This document shows, piece after piece, positions 60,788-64,000 of a DNA stretch of 64,000 bases. Below the pieces are notes generated by a model, which saw only the letters and a list, made by a program, of their open reading frames with translations, was not told the origin of the DNA and searched no databases. The position numbers and the translations under genes are program-made. The DNA comes from Alistipes sp. (lineage in GTDB: Bacteria; Bacteroidota; Bacteroidia; Bacteroidales; Rikenellaceae): positions 1 through 64,000 of the forward strand of contig JAGBVG010000053.1 in assembly GCA_017630455.1 (NCBI GenBank), written 5' to 3'. The stretch's first letter is position 1. The number at the start of each line of letters is the position of its first letter.

Positions 60788-63700
60788 ACATCTTGCCGTG
60801 GCAGTGCTTATACTTCTTGCCCGAACCACAAGGACAAGGGTCGTTACGTCCGACACTCTTGTCGACCTTGATAGGCGCAGTCTTGCCACGCTCACCCTGA
60901 CCTGCAGCCGCTGCAGCCGCCATACGTGATGCTTGAAGCTTGTTGACATCGATCTTCGACTTCTGCTCGCGAGCCTGCTCCATACTCTGGCTGCTCTCGC
61001 GGATGTCGAGGTATACTTTATTCAAGAGAGCCAAGACATCGCGGTTGATATCCTCAAGCATCTTTGAGAAGAGCTGGAACGACTCGAGCTTGTAGATAAG
61101 GAGTGGGTCCTTCTGCTCGTATGTAGCATTCTGAACGCTCTGACGGAGGTCATCCATCTCGCGGAGGTGCTCACGCCAAGCATCGTCGATAGTGGTGAAC
61201 AACGCCACCTTGGCAAATACGCGGTATACCTCCATACAGTCGGTATCCTTACACTTCTGCATCTCCACAGGGAGCGAGTAACGCAAGCGGCCATCGGTGA
61301 ATGGGAATGCCAAACGTGCCGACATATTATTCTCAAACTGCGCGTAGTAACGCTCCATATTCGGACGAAGGATATCGGCAATAGCCTTAGCCTTACGCTC
61401 GTAGAGGTCTGTGAGATCCTTGACGATAGCCTCGATAAGCTCCTGAGGCTTCATCTTGTTATACTGCTCCTCGATGAGAGTGGTGTCGAGAGTCACCTCG
61501 CGCAACAGGTCTAACTTGAAATCCTCGAACGCGCAACCCTCGTGAGCCTCCACGAACTTGATAGCATAGTCGTAACGGAGGTTGTTGAGATCGATATCGA
61601 TACGCTCGCCATAGAGTGCGTGACGACGACGTGTGTAGATAACCTCACGCTGCGAGTTCATAACATCGTCATACTCCAACAAACGCTTACGAACGCCAAA
61701 GTGGTTCTCCTCCACCTTCTTCTGCGCACGCTCGATAGACTTGGTCATCATACCAGCCTGGATAACCTCACCCTCCTGGATGCCCATCTTATCCATAAGC
61801 GATGCGATGCGGTCCGAGCCAAAGAGGCGCATAAGCTTATCCTCCAACGATACGAAGAACTGTGAAGAACCTGGATCACCCTGACGTCCTGCACGACCAC
61901 GCAACTGACGGTCTACACGACGGCTCTCGTGGCGCTCAGTACCGATGATGGCAAGACCACCCTTCTCCTTAACCTCCTGAGTAAGTTTGATATCCGTACC
62001 ACGTCCCGCCATATTGGTAGCGATGGTAACCTGACCACTGCGACCCGCCTCAGCAACGATCTGCGCCTCGAGCTGGTGCTGCTTAGCGTTCAGCACATTA
62101 TGCTTGATACCGCGAATCTTGAGCATACGGCTGAGCAACTCCGAGATCTCCACCGATGTGGTACCCACCAACACTGGACGACCCTCGGCAACGAGCTTCT
62201 CGATCTCGGCAATCACCGCATTATACTTCTCGCGCTCGGTCTTATATACCAAATCCTCGCGGTCGTCACGGATAACCTTCTTATTTGTAGGGATTACCAC
62301 AACATCGAGCTTGTAGATACTCCAGAACTCCGAAGCCTCGGTTTCTGCTGTACCTGTCATACCCGCCAACTTGTGGTACATACGGAAGTAGTTCTGAAGG
62401 GTAATGGTTGCAAAGGTCTGCGTAGCATCCTCCACCTTCACACTCTCCTTGGCCTCGATAGCCTGGTGCAAACCATCGGAGTAGCGACGGCCCTCCATAA
62501 TACGGCCTGTCTGCTCGTCGACGATCTTAACCTTGTTATCAATAAGCACATACTCCACCTCCTTCTCGAACATAAAGTATGCCTTGAGGAGCTGGTTCAT
62601 AGTGTGCACACGCTCCGCCTTTACAGAGTACTCCGAGAGTAGCTCATCCTTCTTCTGCGCGCGCTCCTCGTGCGAAAGCTCCTTATTCTGCTCGAGCTCG
62701 GCAATACGCGCGCCGATATCTGGAAGCACGAAGAAACCCTCCTCACCAAAACGCTTCGAAGCCACCTCGTGACCCTTATCGGTAAGGATCAAAGAGTTCA
62801 TCTTCTCGTCGTGAACAACAAAGTTGTCGTCGGTAATCTCTGGCATACGGCGCTCGTTGTCCTGCATATAGATATTCTCGATCTTCTGCAAGAGAACCTT
62901 AACACCTGGCTCAGAGAGGAACTTGATGAGAGCCTTGTACTTTGGCATAGCCTTGTGAGCGCGGAGCAACAGTTTACCTGCCTCCTCCATCTGACCCTCG
63001 TTGTAGAGACGCTTAGCCTCGGCAACATCCGACGACGACATCTTGCTCTGAAGGTCGTAGATATACTTCGCAGCAGGCTGATACTCGGCAAAGAGCTGGT
63101 CGCCACCCTTTGGCACAGGACCAGAGATGATAAGCGGCGTACGTGCATCGTCAATCAACACCGAGTCGACCTCATCGACAATGGCGTAGTGATGCTTGCG
63201 CTGCACGAGATCCTTTGGCTGCGATGCCATATTGTCACGCAAGTAGTCAAAACCAAACTCGTTGTTTGTACCGAAGGTAATATCAGACATATATGCCTTG
63301 CGACGCTCTGCAGAGTTAGGGCGAGTGTTGTCGATACAAGCCACCGACAAGCCGTGGAACTGATACATAGGACCCATCCACTCGGCATCACGACGTGCGA
63401 GGTAGTCGTTCACTGTCACCACGTGCACACCCTTATGTGCCAAGGCATTGAGGAATACAGGGAGTGTTGCCACAAGGGTCTTACCCTCACCCGTAGCCAT
63501 CTCGGCAATACGACCCTTATGCAGTGCCACACCACCAAAGAGCTGTACGTCATAGTGTACCATATCCCACTTGATAACATTACCACCGGCAGTCCACTGC
63601 GAGCTATAGATAGCCTTGTCATCCTCAATACGCACCAAATCGCCACGCTCGGCAGCGAGGTTACGGTCGAAGTCATTTGCCGTTACCACCACCTCGTCAT

Positions 63701-64000
63701 TCTCGGCAAAGCGGCGCGCCGTGTCCTTCATAATTGCGAAAGCCTCGGGAAGAATCTCCTCGAGTTTCTGCTCGATCTTCTGATCGATGCGCTTTGTGGT
63801 CTCGTCTATCTCCTTTGAGATACGCTCCTTATCCTTTAGCGAGGTCTCAGGGAGCTCCAGACGCTGCTTATTCTCCACAATGCTCTTCTCGTCCTCGGCG
63901 ATGAAGTCGGCAATAGACTGGCTGAGCGCCTTAGAACGAGCACGCAACTCGTCGTTTGAGAGTGCTGATATCGAAGGGTATACAGCCTTAACTTTCTCGA
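60786..64000 (-). CDS. secA: Preprotein translocase ATPase SecA (N-terminus outside window)
   Basis: The frame stays open to the window edge, giving at least 1071 residues. Motifs include Walker [14 protein letters not shown], the DEAD-type [36 protein letters not shown] and [26 protein letters not shown], and a C-terminal zinc motif [15 protein letters not shown]. SecA drives Sec-dependent export, which the many exported proteins here require. The large size with an insertion between the nucleotide-binding halves (about residues 290-450) is usual for Bacteroidota SecA. The residue at 63947 is a TTG Leu codon inside the gene, not a start. Confidence 0.97.
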   Translation of the reverse strand, partial: EKVKAVYPSISALSNDELRARSKALSQSIADFIAEDEKSIVENKQRLELPETSLKDKERISKEIDETTKRIDQKIEQKLEEILPEAFAIMKDTARRFAENDEVVVTANDFDRNLAAERGDLVRIEDDKAIYSSQWTAGGNVIKWDMVHYDVQLFGGVALHKGRIAEMATGEGKTLVATLPVFLNALAHKGVHVVTVNDYLARRDAEWMGPMYQFHGLSVACIDNTRPNSAERRKAYMSDITFGTNNEFGFDYLRDNMASQPKDLVQRKHHYAIVDEVDSVLIDDARTPLIISGPVPKGGDQLFAEYQPAAKYIYDLQSKMSSSDVAEAKRLYNEGQMEEAGKLLLRAHKAMPKYKALIKFLSEPGVKVLLQKIENIYMQDNERRMPEITDDNFVVHDEKMNSLILTDKGHEVASKRFGEEGFFVLPDIGARIAELEQNKELSHEERAQKKDELLSEYSVKAERVHTMNQLLKAYFMFEKEVEYVLIDNKVKIVDEQTGRIMEGRRYSDGLHQAIEAKESVKVEDATQTFATITLQNYFRMYHKLAGMTGTAETEASEFWSIYKLDVVVIPTNKKVIRDDREDLVYKTEREKYNAVIAEIEKLVAEGRPVLVGTTSVEISELLSRMLKIRGIKHNVLNAKQHQLEAQIVAEAGRSGQVTIATNMAGRGTDIKLTQEVKEKGGLAIIGTERHESRRVDRQLRGRAGRQGDPGSSQFFVSLEDKLMRLFGSDRIASLMDKMGIQEGEVIQAGMMTKSIERAQKKVEENHFGVRKRLLEYDDVMNSQREVIYTRRRHALYGERIDIDLNNLRYDYAIKFVEAHEGCAFEDFKLDLLREVTLDTTLIEEQYNKMKPQELIEAIVKDLTDLYERKAKAIADILRPNMERYYAQFENNMSARLAFPFTDGRLRYSLPVEMQKCKDTDCMEVYRVFAKVALFTTIDDAWREHLREMDDLRQSVQNATYEQKDPLLIYKLESFQLFSKMLEDINRDVLALLNKVYLDIRESSQSMEQAREQKSKIDVNKLQASRMAAAAAAGQGERGKTAPIKVDKSVGRNDPCPCGSGKKYKHCHGKM

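Noticed and set aside
62670-63818. 382-codon plus-strand open frame opposite secA
   Set aside because: It lies wholly within secA and has low-complexity Leu/His/Val composition, with no start region or promoter.

Overview
The window is a stretch of chromosome from a member of the Bacteroidota, most likely order Bacteroidales. An Alistipes/Rikenellaceae-like genome fits the moderate GC and gene content, but I cannot fix the genus from sequence alone. Evidence: promoters of the TTTG-N19-TAnnTTTG type (best at 39089-39119, 46446-46476, 11541-11570), almost no Shine-Dalgarno sites, many lineage families (DUF4492-cydAB, GSCFA, DUF2851, DUF3127, DUF4923, DUF4988, UPF0597) and peptidoglycan and LPS genes of a Gram-negative anaerobe. 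I see no prophage, integrase, IS transposase or CRISPR array. Nearly all of the window is densely packed chromosomal genes.

Layout. 1-3.2 kb: rplU-rpmA, then a Na/Pi symporter and a Bax-inhibitor-1 protein on the minus strand. 3.3-11.6 kb: a five-gene minus-strand operon of exported proteins (beta-propeller protein, TPR-caspase, two small secreted proteins, transglutaminase-like protein) behind one near-consensus promoter and a leader of about 265 nt. 11.85 kb: tRNA-Arg(CCU). 12.3-17.2 kb: acyl-CoA ligase and DUF4492-cydA-cydB. 17.3-22 kb: DUF4988 lipoprotein, ssb, lpxK. 22.1-28 kb: M23 lipoprotein, PNPOx-like protein, ispD; the minus-strand lipoprotein-recF-DUF721 unit; and a divergent TPR plus degenerate lumazine-synthase-like gene. 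28-31.6 kb: hydrolase, membrane MurF-like ligase, D-Ala-D-Ala ligase. 31.6-39 kb: radical SAM protein, DUF3127, DUF4923, nadE, pepT, OPT transporter. 39-47 kb: valS, rnhA, flavin reductase, aldehyde dehydrogenase, cysteine desulfidase-like protein, deoD. 47-54 kb: GH84 glycosidase, gyrA, TPR protein. 54-59.8 kb: luxS with its nucleosidase, GSCFA protein, a degenerate alkaline-phosphatase-fold protein, sufE, a MIP18-type protein and a shortened DUF2851. 60-64 kb: dCMP deaminase and secA (runs off the window).

Strongest unexplained signals. (1) A family of about 128-bp structured repeats (35484-35597, 36866-36992, 59933-60060, 60532-60659, 60660-60787, plus a remnant at 59842-59932). They have long imperfect terminal inverted repeats, internal hairpins with compensatory changes, constant orientation, and one end at or next to the stop codons of pepT, the OPT transporter, the deaminase and secA. 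(2) The exported caspase/transglutaminase operon, in which the caspase and propeller proteins appear to share a middle domain. (3) Two enzyme-fold proteins that lack catalytic residues: a RibH-like protein at the usual ribH locus and an alkaline-phosphatase-fold protein. (4) A membrane-anchored MurF-like ligase paired with Ddl. (5) A DUF3127 protein ending in an SSB-type acidic tip. (6) Several genes whose -7 box lies so close to the start codon that the mRNA should be leaderless.
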